Part shown: piece by piece, positions 25,556 to 34,084 of the stretch | Layout of the letters: each line of letters starts with the position of its first letter | How positions within the stretch are numbered: the stretch's first letter is position 1 | Assembly (NCBI GenBank): GCA_964560495.1 | Contig: CAZLMM010000021.1 | Span: 12,796-76,795, forward strand | Direction of reading: 5' to 3' | DNA from: UBA5069 sp964560495 | GTDB taxonomy: Bacteria > Chloroflexota > Anaerolineae > Caldilineales > Caldilineaceae | DNA: 64,000 bases | The notes under the pieces: model-generated | What the model was told of the DNA's origin: nothing | The model's input: only the letters and a program-made list of their open reading frames with translations | Database searches by the model: none | Program-made: the position numbers and the translations under genes

Positions 25556-27493
25556 TTACAATTCTGCCAACACTTCTCCCATCTGCCCAATATCATAACC
25601 GCCCAGAGCGGCGACTCCTGCGGCGAAACCCGACGCCGGATCACGAATGATCGCCAACAACGGCGCAAGCATTGCGCTCTCGTAATGCTCTACTGGAACG
25701 ACCAGATCGTAGCGTTCGTCGAAGAGCGGCGCAAAGTCCAAATTCAGGCTGCGCGCTGCCGCCAGAATGCCTAGCCCGCAGTCTGCCGCGCCGCTGGCTA
25801 CCGCCGCAGCCACGGCCAGATGGGTGTACTCCTGGCGCTCATAGCCCTGAATCTGGCGCGCATCCAGTCCTCGCTGTTTGAGCTGGTAGTCCAGGAGGAC
25901 GCGCGTGCCGGCCCCACGCTGACGGTTGACAAAGACCACGTCAGAGCGCAACAGGTCTTCCATCGTGTAGATGCTCTTGGGGTTACCCTTGGGCGTCATC
26001 AAGCCCTGGATGCGCCGCACAAAACCAAGCAGCACGACCCGCACGCCATGGGGCGTCAGCAGGCGGCGAATGCTGCCCACGTTGTAGTCGCCAGTTTCTT
26101 CATCCAGCAGGTGCGAACCGGCCAGGTGCGCTTCCCGACGCTGCAACGCCAACAATCCGCTCAGGCTGCCTACATGAGCCGATGACAGGCTCATGTCGGG
26201 ACGGCGACGACGCAGCCTGTCGGCCAGCAGATCCAGAGTCATGTCGTGGCTGCCAATCGCCAGGATGGTGTTGCGCACCTTTCGTGGTTCGCATAGCAGC
26301 TCCACCTGCACCGTCTCGCCGGCGTGATGTCCCTCGGAGAAGCGCGGTATCCTCACCAGGCCATCGGCCTTGACCAGCGAGGTGATCACGCCCGCGCCGC
26401 CGGCCAGCGGCGTCGCAACGACGCGCTCACCCACCTGCCCCAACGTCACCCGCAGGAACTCATCTTCCCCCAAGGGCGAGAGCGTTTTGCGGGTGAGCGT
26501 CGCCGCCATCATCGTGCGTTCGGGCGTCAGACTGCCCTGCCAGCGATAGAGCAGGGGTTTCGCCAGCAGATCGAAGGTTAACGCCGCGGAGACAGGATAG
26601 CCAGGGATGCCCATGATCGCCCGGCTGCGAGCCACGCCCAGGATGACCGGATGGCCGGGGCGGATGGCGACGCCGTGAACGCAGAGCTCTCCCAACCCGG
26701 CCACGATGGAGGCGGTGAAATCTTCTGATCCGGCGGATGAGCCGGCGTTGATGATGACCAGGTCATGGTCGGCCAGGGCTGTCTCCACCGCAGCCAGAAT
26801 CTCGGCGCGTACATCAGCTTGGATGGGAAAGCGAGTGACTCTGGCGCCGGTCTCCTGGGCCAGCGCGCCCAGCACCAGCGAGTTGTATTCGATGATGCCG
26901 CCTGGCTTGAGCGCCGCGCCGGGCGGAACCAGCTCCGTACCCGTGGGAATGATGGCGACGCGTGGCTGACGGTGGACGCTCACTGCGCTGTGGCCGCAGC
27001 CGGCGATTGCGCCCAGGTCTTGGGCGCGCAGGCGGTGGTTGGCCGGCAACACCAGCTCACTCGCCACCATGTCCTCGCCCATGGGGCGCACAGAATGCCA
27101 CGGCGGTACGCTTTCGATGATCTCGATCTGGCGGATGTCGCCGTCCTGCACCACCTGCACATGCTCCACCATGATCACGGCGTTTGCGTTGGGCGGCAGA
27201 GGGTCGCCCGTGTCCACAGAATGGGCCTGGACGCCAATGGTCAGGCGCAAGGGGCGGGTTTCGCTGGCGCCGCGGGTATCCTCGGCGCGCACTGCATAGC
27301 CGTCCATAGCTGCGGCGTGATAGTGGGGCGAAGAGATGAGCGCCCACACCGGCTCGGCGGTCACGCGACCCAGGGCTTGATCCAGGGGAATGGTCTCGGC
27401 GGGCAGCGACGTCAGCAGGCCGGCGGCGTCCAACGCTGCGTGCCAGGCAGAAATGGCTTCATCCAAGGCGATGTCGTGCAGATAGATAGTCAT
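25556..27493 (-). CDS. MoeA-like molybdopterin protein fused to a PBP-like substrate-binding domain
   Basis: 645 residues. Residues about 1-400 are a MoeA molybdenum-insertion module: Met-Asp-Gly-Tyr-Ala-Val (about 63), Pro-Pro-Asn-Ala-Asn-Ala-Val-Ile-Met-Val-Glu, and the loop Gly-Ile-Pro-Gly-Tyr-Pro-Val-Ser-Ala. Residues about 410-640 form a periplasmic-binding-protein-like domain as found fused to MoeA or to ModE-type regulators, with Asn-Arg-Gln-Arg-Gly-Ala-Gly-Thr-Arg. The ATG at 27493 is preferred to a TTG at 27508. It follows the shorter moeA by 23 bases. The extra domain may sense molybdate or a cofactor, which is inference. Confidence 0.9.
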   Translation of the reverse strand: MTIYLHDIALDEAISAWHAALDAAGLLTSLPAETIPLDQALGRVTAEPVWALISSPHYHAAAMDGYAVRAEDTRGASETRPLRLTIGVQAHSVDTGDPLPPNANAVIMVEHVQVVQDGDIRQIEIIESVPPWHSVRPMGEDMVASELVLPANHRLRAQDLGAIAGCGHSAVSVHRQPRVAIIPTGTELVPPGAALKPGGIIEYNSLVLGALAQETGARVTRFPIQADVRAEILAAVETALADHDLVIINAGSSAGSEDFTASIVAGLGELCVHGVAIRPGHPVILGVARSRAIMGIPGYPVSAALTFDLLAKPLLYRWQGSLTPERTMMAATLTRKTLSPLGEDEFLRVTLGQVGERVVATPLAGGAGVITSLVKADGLVRIPRFSEGHHAGETVQVELLCEPRKVRNTILAIGSHDMTLDLLADRLRRRRPDMSLSSAHVGSLSGLLALQRREAHLAGSHLLDEETGDYNVGSIRRLLTPHGVRVVLLGFVRRIQGLMTPKGNPKSIYTMEDLLRSDVVFVNRQRGAGTRVLLDYQLKQRGLDARQIQGYERQEYTHLAVAAAVASGAADCGLGILAAARSLNLDFAPLFDERYDLVVPVEHYESAMLAPLLAIIRDPASGFAAGVAALGGYDIGQMGEVLAEL

Positions 27494-27516
27494 TTTAGTA
27501 GAACTCAATCACCTTA

Positions 27517-28749
27517 TCAATCCAGCCACACATCCACCCACTCACCCGCAGCAAGGCCGTTGGCATCCAGCGGTACGACGACAGTCCCCTCGCTGTGCAC
27601 CAGCGTGTAGATCAAGTTCGACTTGCCGAGCACCGGAATCGCCCACGGCTCGCCGGCGCGCGCTTCCAGGCGCACTGCCACATAGTCTTCACGACCGGTG
27701 ACAGACGCGATGTTGCGCACCAGCCGCGCCCGCATCTGGCGTTTGGGCAAGGGCTGCGCGCCCAGCAGCGCGCAGATGGTTGGCGCGACGAACAGGTCGA
27801 AGATGACCATGGCCGAGACAGGATTGCCTGGCAGACCAAAGACCGGCGTCCCATCGCACACAGCCAGGATGGTGGGCTTGCCCGGCTTGACGCTGACGCC
27901 GTGGACGAGCACGCCAGGCGTCCCCATCTCCTGGATCACATCGACGGTCATGTCGCGATAGCTGACGGAGCTGCCGGCCGAGAAGACTACGATGTCGGCC
28001 GCCGCTTTCGCCTCGTGTGCTGCAGCCGCCAACGCAGCGCGCCGGTCGGGAATGATGGGGAAGTTGAGCGGGAGCGCCCCGGCGCGCAGGCTCAAAGCCG
28101 CCAGTGAATAGGAGTTGACATCCCGCACCTGGCCGGGCTGGGGCGTCTGTTCTGGCGAGATCACCTCGTCGCCGGTGGAGAGAATTGCGATGCGTGGCCT
28201 GGCCGCGACTGTGATCTCCGTGACGCCCAGCGCCATGAGTGCGCCAATGTCTTGCGGTCGCATGCGCTGTCCCGGTGCAAAAATCGTCTCTCCCTGACGC
28301 ACGTCCTCACCCACCTGCACCACGTTTTCGCCCTCGGCAACCGGTTTAAAGACTTCGATGCTGGTTGCGTCCACCCGCTGGGTCTGCTCCACCATGACAA
28401 CTGCATTCGCGTTAGGTGGGAGCATGCCGCCGGTGTGCATAAGCACCGCTTCTCCCACCCCAACGGGCGTAGTGCTCGCCTGTCCCATGAGCGCTTCGCC
28501 CACCACCGCGAGCAAGGCCGGCAACCCAGGCGTTGCGCCATAGGCGTCGGCGGCGTTGACTGCGTAGCCATCTACGGTGGAGCGAGGGAACTCAGGCAGG
28601 TCTTGGGGAGACGCGATGGTTTCGGCCAACACCCGGCCCAGGCTTTGGCTGGTTGAAATACGTTCAGTGCGGACGATGGGAGTGAATCGCTGTGCGAAAA
28701 TCGTCCACGCCTCGGCTGGCGGGCGCACGGTGAAGAGTTCAGTGCTCAT
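27517..28749 (-). CDS. moeA: Molybdopterin molybdenumtransferase
   Basis: 410 residues, the standard MoeA/Glp length. It inserts molybdenum into adenylylated molybdopterin in the cytosol. Visible: Thr-Val-Asp-Gly-Tyr-Ala-Val (about 57), Leu-Pro-Pro-Asn-Ala-Asn-Ala-Val-Val-Met-Val-Glu (about 113), Leu-Ser-Thr-Gly-Asp-Glu-Val (about 190), and Gly-Leu-Pro-Gly-Asn-Pro-Val-Ser-Ala (about 310). The ATG at 28749 was chosen over a 37-residue upstream extension that runs through an AT-rich tract. First gene of a two-gene moeA operon; no other cofactor genes are in the window. Confidence 0.93.
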   Translation of the reverse strand: MSTELFTVRPPAEAWTIFAQRFTPIVRTERISTSQSLGRVLAETIASPQDLPEFPRSTVDGYAVNAADAYGATPGLPALLAVVGEALMGQASTTPVGVGEAVLMHTGGMLPPNANAVVMVEQTQRVDATSIEVFKPVAEGENVVQVGEDVRQGETIFAPGQRMRPQDIGALMALGVTEITVAARPRIAILSTGDEVISPEQTPQPGQVRDVNSYSLAALSLRAGALPLNFPIIPDRRAALAAAAHEAKAAADIVVFSAGSSVSYRDMTVDVIQEMGTPGVLVHGVSVKPGKPTILAVCDGTPVFGLPGNPVSAMVIFDLFVAPTICALLGAQPLPKRQMRARLVRNIASVTGREDYVAVRLEARAGEPWAIPVLGKSNLIYTLVHSEGTVVVPLDANGLAAGEWVDVWLD

Positions 28750-28790
28750 GGTTGGACAACATCTGCAAAGGGTATGAATTGGCGGGCGAA

Positions 28791-28828
28791 CGAATTGACA
28801 ATTGACAATTGTAAATGAACAATTATTG
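28791..28828. repeat. AT-rich ATTGACAATT tract (family E, copy 1)
   Basis: Two overlapping TTGACAATTG direct repeats followed by GTAAATGAACAATTATTG between the divergent moeA and PhyH genes. The embedded TTGACA could serve as a -35 box for the PhyH gene, but no clear -10 follows. Similar tracts lie at 33979-34084, 57759-57797 and 60197-60229. Confidence 0.5.
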
Positions 28829-28907
28829 AGGATCGTATCATGCCAACGTCGCAACACCAAGCGCGTTGGAACGTTTTGCTCTTTATTTTTTCATCCGGGA
28901 GAGAACT

Positions 28908-29936
28908 ATGTCATTCGATGCTATTGCCTGCGCCGAATTCTATCGTGAAAACGGCTATTTCATCTATGAGGATGCGCTTACACCTTTGGAAGTGGAAGAA
29001 TTGCGCGCGGAAACGACGCGCATCTGTCGCGGGGACGCCGGCCCGGTGCGTGGTCTGCTTCCCGCGACAGACGGCGATTCCGAGGCCGACATCTTGGGCC
29101 GCTACGTCTGCATCCACTTTCCCCACAAGCTGTCCCAGGCCATGTACAGCTATTTGGGCCACCAGGCTATGGTGGATGTGCTGACCAGCGTCATCGGCCC
29201 GAACGTCAAGTGTATGCAGTCCATGCTCTTCATCAAGGCTTCGGGCAAGCCAGGTCAGGCGTGGCATCAGGACGAGTATTTTATCCCCACGCGTGACCGC
29301 TCGCTGACGGGGGGGTGGATCGCCTTGGACGACGCCACGGTGGAGAATGGCTGTCTGTGGATCATCCCAGGTTCGCACAAGTATGGCGTCATCTGGCCGA
29401 CTCACTATCAACAGGATGCCCGCTTCGACTGCACCGAAGAGGCTTTCGGCTTCCCCTATCGCGATGAGGACGCCATTCCCGTGGAGGTCAGGGCCGGGAC
29501 GATTGTTTTCTTCAACGGCTACACGCTGCACCGTTCGCTGCCCAACGTGGCGAAGAACGGCTATCGCCGCGCCCTGGTCAACCATTACATGAGCGCCGAG
29601 TCGCTGTTGCCGTGGATGGCGCACCGCTCTCACGAGCCAGCCGGGCGGGCGGATCACCGTGACATTGTGATGATCGCCGGCAGGGACCCCTATGCATATA
29701 AGGGAACGCTCGACCTGATGGAATCTCACATTCGCCCCGACAAGATGGGAGGCTGTGGGACACAGGACCAGAATCTCATCTCCACGGGCGCCGCCGCCTT
29801 TGCCCGCAGCGACGGGATGATGGGCGCCGGGGCAATGGGCGGCGCAATGGGCGCAATGATGGGCGGCGCAAACGGTGGAGCGCAAGCAGCGCTTCTGCAA
29901 CCACTCATCATCGACGATGAAGAGGATGATGAGTGA
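28908..29936 (+). CDS. Phytanoyl-CoA dioxygenase (PhyH) family Fe/2-oxoglutarate enzyme
   Basis: 342 residues. Facial-triad residues are visible: His120-Gln-Asp122 (in Trp-His-Gln-Asp-Glu-Tyr-Phe) and distal His208 (Thr-Leu-His-Arg-Ser-Leu-Pro-Asn), with Arg220/221 as the 2-oxoglutarate anchor and Pro-Gly-Ser-His-Lys at 154-158. It probably hydroxylates an unknown small molecule. The C-terminus is odd: a Met/Gly/Ala-rich stretch (about residues 300-327) and an acidic Asp/Glu tail. The ATG at 28908 follows GGGAGAG; an upstream in-frame start at 28866 lacks a site. DUF418 follows 78 bases later. Confidence 0.9.
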   Translation: MSFDAIACAEFYRENGYFIYEDALTPLEVEELRAETTRICRGDAGPVRGLLPATDGDSEADILGRYVCIHFPHKLSQAMYSYLGHQAMVDVLTSVIGPNVKCMQSMLFIKASGKPGQAWHQDEYFIPTRDRSLTGGWIALDDATVENGCLWIIPGSHKYGVIWPTHYQQDARFDCTEEAFGFPYRDEDAIPVEVRAGTIVFFNGYTLHRSLPNVAKNGYRRALVNHYMSAESLLPWMAHRSHEPAGRADHRDIVMIAGRDPYAYKGTLDLMESHIRPDKMGGCGTQDQNLISTGAAAFARSDGMMGAGAMGGAMGAMMGGANGGAQAALLQPLIIDDEEDDE

Positions 29937-30014
29937 GGAGGCGCGCAAGCGAAACGAGGAGCAGCAAAAGGCCGAAGACTTTTGTCAGGTGACCAACAAG
30001 GGAGACCGAGATCA

Positions 30015-31322
30015 ATGATCGATTGCTCAGTGCAGGCGAATCAGCAGCAAGAGCCGCCCGAAGATGTGGGCAAACTCGATGCGCCGGTCGCGCCCATGCA
30101 GCGCATCATGACCATCGACATCCTGCGCGGGTTCGCCTTGTTGGGCATCCTGCTGGTCAACATGGAGTATTTCAACCAGTCGGCGCTCAATCTGGTGGTG
30201 GATTTGAAGCCGCCGGCGTCGCCCCTCGACCAGGCGGCCCGCTGGTTCATTGCCTTCTTTGCCGAAGGCAAATTCTACACCACCTTCTCTTTTCTCTTTG
30301 GCCTGGGGATGATCATTCAAATGGGGCGGGCGGGAGAACGGCGCGCTCGTTTTGGCCGTTTCTGGTTTCGCCGCATGGTGGTGTTGTTGGGCTTTGGCTT
30401 GGTCCACGCCTATCTCTTCTGGCCGGGCGACATCCTGATCCTCTACTCAGTGTTAGGCGTCGCCCTGCTCCTTTGGCGCAAAGCGCGTCCGCGCACGACT
30501 CTCATCTGGGCGTTTATCTTTCTGATCGTCCCGCTGGTGATCAATGGCGTGCTGTGGGGGCTGGTCAAGATGGGCGAGATGGCCATGGGGAGCGCAGAGA
30601 TGGAGCGTATCTTTGCCCAGCAGGTGGGTGACTACGCCGTACAGGCCGCCGAGGCGGATCGCATCTACGCCACAGGCAGCTTCCTGGAGATCACCCAGCA
30701 GCGGGCGCGCGACATGAATTTCATGTATTTCACCTGGCCTTTCATCGGCTTTAACGTGCTGGCCGCCATGCTTCTGGGTCTCTATGCTGGCAAGCGGGGC
30801 GTCTTCGACAACATCCCCGGCCATCTGCCTTTCATCCGCAAGGCGTGGCTGTGGGGGTTGATCATCGGGGTAATCGGCAATGCGCTGTATGTCTACTTTG
30901 GCGAACAGGCCAATCGGGCCGTGCCATCGCTGGCGAATCTGATTTCGCTCGCCGGACAGAGCTTTGGTGCGCCGGCCATGGCGATCTTCTACATGGCCAG
31001 CCTCACCCTGCTGGCCGAACGCGCCGTTTGGCGCCGCCGCCTGGCGCCGCTGTCCCTGGTCGGGCGCATGGCCCTCACCAACTACCTGGCGCAAAGTTTC
31101 ATCTGCGCCACGCTTTTCTATGGTTACGGCTTTGGCCTCTACGGCACGGTGGGCGTCGCCGGCGGCGTCGCGCTGACGGTGGTCATCTATGCAGCGCAGG
31201 TGCTGTGGAGCGGCTGGTGGCTGCGCCGTTTCCGCTTCGGCCCGGCGGAATGGCTGTGGCGCACCTTCACCTATGGCAAACGTCAATCCATGCGGTTGGT
31301 TGGGGCTTCGGTTGCAGATTGA
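30015..31322 (+). CDS. DUF418 domain-containing membrane protein
   Basis: 435 residues with about ten membrane segments. The N-terminal Asp-Ile-Leu-Arg-Gly-Phe-Ala-Leu-Leu-Gly-Ile-Leu motif (about residue 35) and the C-terminal Gly-Pro-Ala-Glu-Trp-Leu-Trp-Arg-Thr-Phe-Thr-Tyr-Gly motif are diagnostic of DUF418/YeiB-like proteins, which resemble acyltransferase-3 membrane enzymes. Function unknown. The ATG at 30015 is preferred over an in-frame TTG at 29982; AAGGGAGACC lies upstream. Its stop codon overlaps the left arm of a hairpin. Confidence 0.88.
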   Translation: MIDCSVQANQQQEPPEDVGKLDAPVAPMQRIMTIDILRGFALLGILLVNMEYFNQSALNLVVDLKPPASPLDQAARWFIAFFAEGKFYTTFSFLFGLGMIIQMGRAGERRARFGRFWFRRMVVLLGFGLVHAYLFWPGDILILYSVLGVALLLWRKARPRTTLIWAFIFLIVPLVINGVLWGLVKMGEMAMGSAEMERIFAQQVGDYAVQAAEADRIYATGSFLEITQQRARDMNFMYFTWPFIGFNVLAAMLLGLYAGKRGVFDNIPGHLPFIRKAWLWGLIIGVIGNALYVYFGEQANRAVPSLANLISLAGQSFGAPAMAIFYMASLTLLAERAVWRRRLAPLSLVGRMALTNYLAQSFICATLFYGYGFGLYGTVGVAGGVALTVVIYAAQVLWSGWWLRRFRFGPAEWLWRTFTYGKRQSMRLVGASVAD

Positions 31323-31371
31323 CCGGGGCGATCCCCCCTCGGGCAAATGCCGATGGGAGATCATCCCCGGT
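31322..31371. terminator. Hairpin between convergent DUF418 and pheT genes
   Basis: ACCGGGG (31322-31328) pairs with CCCCGGT (31365-31371), and the stem continues with bulges through GATC/GATC and CCC/GGG. It lies in the 65-base space between two converging genes, where a bidirectional terminator is expected. Confidence 0.45.
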
Positions 31372-31387
31372 TTGACAGCGTCGAGCT

Positions 31388-33964
31388 TCACGTCCGCAGA
31401 CTGCCGCCCGTCTCCTTCTCCACCGCGGCGATGATGCGCTGGCGCAGGGTCTTCACCTCGCGCTCGTTGAGCGGTCGTTCATCGCTCTGGTAAGTCAGGC
31501 GGAAGGCCAATGATTTACGATCCGCAGCCAGGTTCGGCCCACGATAGATGTCGAATAGTTCCACATCCACCAGCAGTTGCCCGCCTGCCTTGCGCATGGT
31601 CTCCTCCACCCGACGCACCGTCACTTCCTCGGAAAGCTCGAAGGAGAGGTCTTCCAGCACAGTCGGATAGTTGGAGATGGGGCGCATGGGCTGGACGACA
31701 AAATGGGGTCGCACCACTGGCTCGATGCGCAGGTCCGCCGCGCACACGCGCATGGCTGGCAGATCGAAGGCAGCGCGCACCTGGGGATGCACTTCGCCCA
31801 TCAAGCCCAGGTTGACGCCGTTCAGCCACACCGCAGCGCAGCGCGGGCCATAGGAGGATGTGTCCGGCTCGGCGCGAAATTCCACTGCATCGGGCGTGAA
31901 ACCAAGCTGGTCCAACAGAGTCTCCACCACACCCTTCAGATCAAAAAAATCGAACTCCCCGCTGGCGTTCTGGTGATAGAAGTCGGGCGGTTGACGCAGA
32001 CCGGCCAGCGTGATGCTCAGGCGGCGCTCCTCGCCGGGGAAAACACCGTCGCCTGCTTCAGGCAAGAAGGCGCGCCCGATCTCGAAATATGCGTGGCGCG
32101 GCGCCAGGCGGGCGTTGCGCGCCAGGTTTTCCATGGCGCTCACCAGGAGCGAACGGCGCATGACCCGTCGTTCGGGCGAAATGGGGTTGGTCAGGGTGAC
32201 GTAGGCGCCAGGGTGGAGCGGCGGCAGCCCCGGCGTGAGTTTGTTGTGGCTTTCGGGCGAGCTCAGCGCATGATTGATGGTTTCTTGCAGCCCACAGGCG
32301 ACGAGAATGTTGCGCAGTTTCTCTTCGGTGTCATAGGCGTCGTGCCGCCGCTGGGTTGCCAACACATCGTCGATGAGCGTCGCGCCCACTCGTTCGTAGC
32401 CAATGACGCGCGCCACCTCCTCGGTCAGGTCGGCGGGATAGGCGATATCCAGGCGATGCCACGGCGCAGTGCAGGCGAGCAACGGCTCGCCGGGCGTCCG
32501 CTGTAAGGCCAAGAGACTGTCAGGAGATGCGTCAGCCGACGCGTCAGCGACCTGTTCCACCTGAAAATCAAGACGGCGCAACGCGTCAGCCACCTCATCC
32601 AGCGTTACAGGCATCCCCAGCAAGCGACGCATGTCGCTCTGGCTGGTGTAAACCGTGGGCAAACGCTGCTCCACGGGATAGGCGTCGACCATGCCAGGGA
32701 CGATGCGCCCGCCGGCGTAGCGCCGCATCAGTTCGGCGGCATAGCGCGCAGCCATGGCGTTGAGCGACGCGGGCACGCCGCGAATGAAACGAAGGCTGGC
32801 CTCGCTGGAGAGCTGCAACTTCTGGCTCGTGCGGCGGGTGTTGATGGGGTCGAAGGTTGCGGATTCCAGCAGAATGGCGCGCGTGACGTCACTCACCTCG
32901 CTTTCCAGTCCGCCCATCACGCCGGCAATCGCGACAGCGCCAGCCCGGTCGGCGATCATGAGCATCTGTCCCGTGAGTGTGCGTTCCACGCGATCCAATG
33001 TGGTGAACTTCTCGCCTTCCGCGGCGCGCCGCACGATGATCACCGGTTTGTCTTCGCCCACGCGGGCTGCGCGCTCCTTGAGGATGCCGTAGTCGAAGGC
33101 GTGGAGCGGCTGTCCCAGGGCCAACATGACATAGTTGGTAATGTCCACCACGTTGTTGATGGGGCGCATTCCAGCGCGAATCAGGCGCTGCTGCATCCAC
33201 AGCGGCGAGGGGGCGATGACGACACTTTCGATGATGACGCCTGTGTAGCGATTGCACAGCTCCGGGTCGGCGATCTCCACGCCCACCCAATCGCTGGCCT
33301 GGTCATCGCCGCTGGGTCGCCATTCGTCGGGCGGCAAGCGCAGCGGCGCGCCGGTGAGCGCTGCTATCTCCCGCGCCACGCCCACCATGCTGAGACAGCG
33401 CGCCATGTCGGGAGTCAGGTCCAGATCCAGGATTTCGTCCCCCAGATAGGAGCGCAGCGGCGCGCCCACGGGCGCATCTGCGGGCAACAAGAGAATGCCT
33501 TCATGCTCCTCGCTCAGGCCCAATTCTCGCTCGGAACAGACCATGCCGTTGGAGAGCACGCCGCGAATCTTGGATGGTTTGAGCCGCTTGAAAGGGCGTG
33601 GCCGTTGGTCGCTGTAGGCGTCGATGAGGAGCGCGCCTGAACGGGCGAAAGGCGCTTTCAACGTGGGCAGGGTTCCTTCGGCCTTGGTCTTGCCCTTATG
33701 GACAAAGAGATTGGGCGCGCCGGTGACCACGCGCTCCGGCGCGTCGCCGCCGAACTCCACATCCACCAATGTCAGGCGGTCGGCGTCTGGGTGGGGCAGC
33801 ACCGCGATGATCTCGCCCACGGTGATGAACTCTGGGTCCCACCAATCTCCGACCCGCTCGACAGCGTCCACCCCCAGACCGGCCAGCGTCAACCGCTCGC
33901 TCAGCTCTGCGGTTGGCAGGGTCATGTCAACGTACTCTCGCAACCAGGATAAAGGAACGCGCAT
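31388..33964 (-). CDS. pheT: Phenylalanine--tRNA ligase beta subunit
   Basis: 858 residues. Domains in order: N-terminal beta module with tRNA-binding OB fold (about 38-150), B3/B4 editing domain (about 215-400), B5 (about 415-490), the catalytic-like core (about 500-740), and the C-terminal ferredoxin-like anticodon-binding domain (about 765-858, with Phe-Asp-Ile-Tyr-Arg-Gly). It charges tRNA-Phe together with PheS. GAGGAG precedes the ATG at 33964. Unlike most bacteria, pheS is not next door; the upstream neighbour is comM/yifB, so pheS must be elsewhere. Confidence 0.95.
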   Translation of the reverse strand: MRVPLSWLREYVDMTLPTAELSERLTLAGLGVDAVERVGDWWDPEFITVGEIIAVLPHPDADRLTLVDVEFGGDAPERVVTGAPNLFVHKGKTKAEGTLPTLKAPFARSGALLIDAYSDQRPRPFKRLKPSKIRGVLSNGMVCSERELGLSEEHEGILLLPADAPVGAPLRSYLGDEILDLDLTPDMARCLSMVGVAREIAALTGAPLRLPPDEWRPSGDDQASDWVGVEIADPELCNRYTGVIIESVVIAPSPLWMQQRLIRAGMRPINNVVDITNYVMLALGQPLHAFDYGILKERAARVGEDKPVIIVRRAAEGEKFTTLDRVERTLTGQMLMIADRAGAVAIAGVMGGLESEVSDVTRAILLESATFDPINTRRTSQKLQLSSEASLRFIRGVPASLNAMAARYAAELMRRYAGGRIVPGMVDAYPVEQRLPTVYTSQSDMRRLLGMPVTLDEVADALRRLDFQVEQVADASADASPDSLLALQRTPGEPLLACTAPWHRLDIAYPADLTEEVARVIGYERVGATLIDDVLATQRRHDAYDTEEKLRNILVACGLQETINHALSSPESHNKLTPGLPPLHPGAYVTLTNPISPERRVMRRSLLVSAMENLARNARLAPRHAYFEIGRAFLPEAGDGVFPGEERRLSITLAGLRQPPDFYHQNASGEFDFFDLKGVVETLLDQLGFTPDAVEFRAEPDTSSYGPRCAAVWLNGVNLGLMGEVHPQVRAAFDLPAMRVCAADLRIEPVVRPHFVVQPMRPISNYPTVLEDLSFELSEEVTVRRVEETMRKAGGQLLVDVELFDIYRGPNLAADRKSLAFRLTYQSDERPLNEREVKTLRQRIIAAVEKETGGSLRT

Positions 33965-33978
33965 GAAAGACTCCTCAA

Positions 33979-34084
33979 GAATTGTCGATTGTAAACTGCG
34001 AATGATGAATTGTGACCGGGCGCACCCACACTTAACCATTCACGATTCATCGTTTACCATTTTTCATTTACCGCTCGCCATTTC
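33979..34084. repeat. AT-rich intergenic tract (family E, copy 2)
   Basis: Low-complexity runs such as ATTGTCGATTGT, ACGATTCATCG and TTTACCATTTTTCATTTACC between pheT and yifB. ATTGTCGATTGT recurs exactly at 60199-60210. No gene or clear hairpin is seen. Confidence 0.5.

Noticed and set aside
30453..31391. 312-codon minus-strand frame over the DUF418 gene
   Set aside because: Low-complexity His/Gln/Arg shadow of a membrane protein gene.
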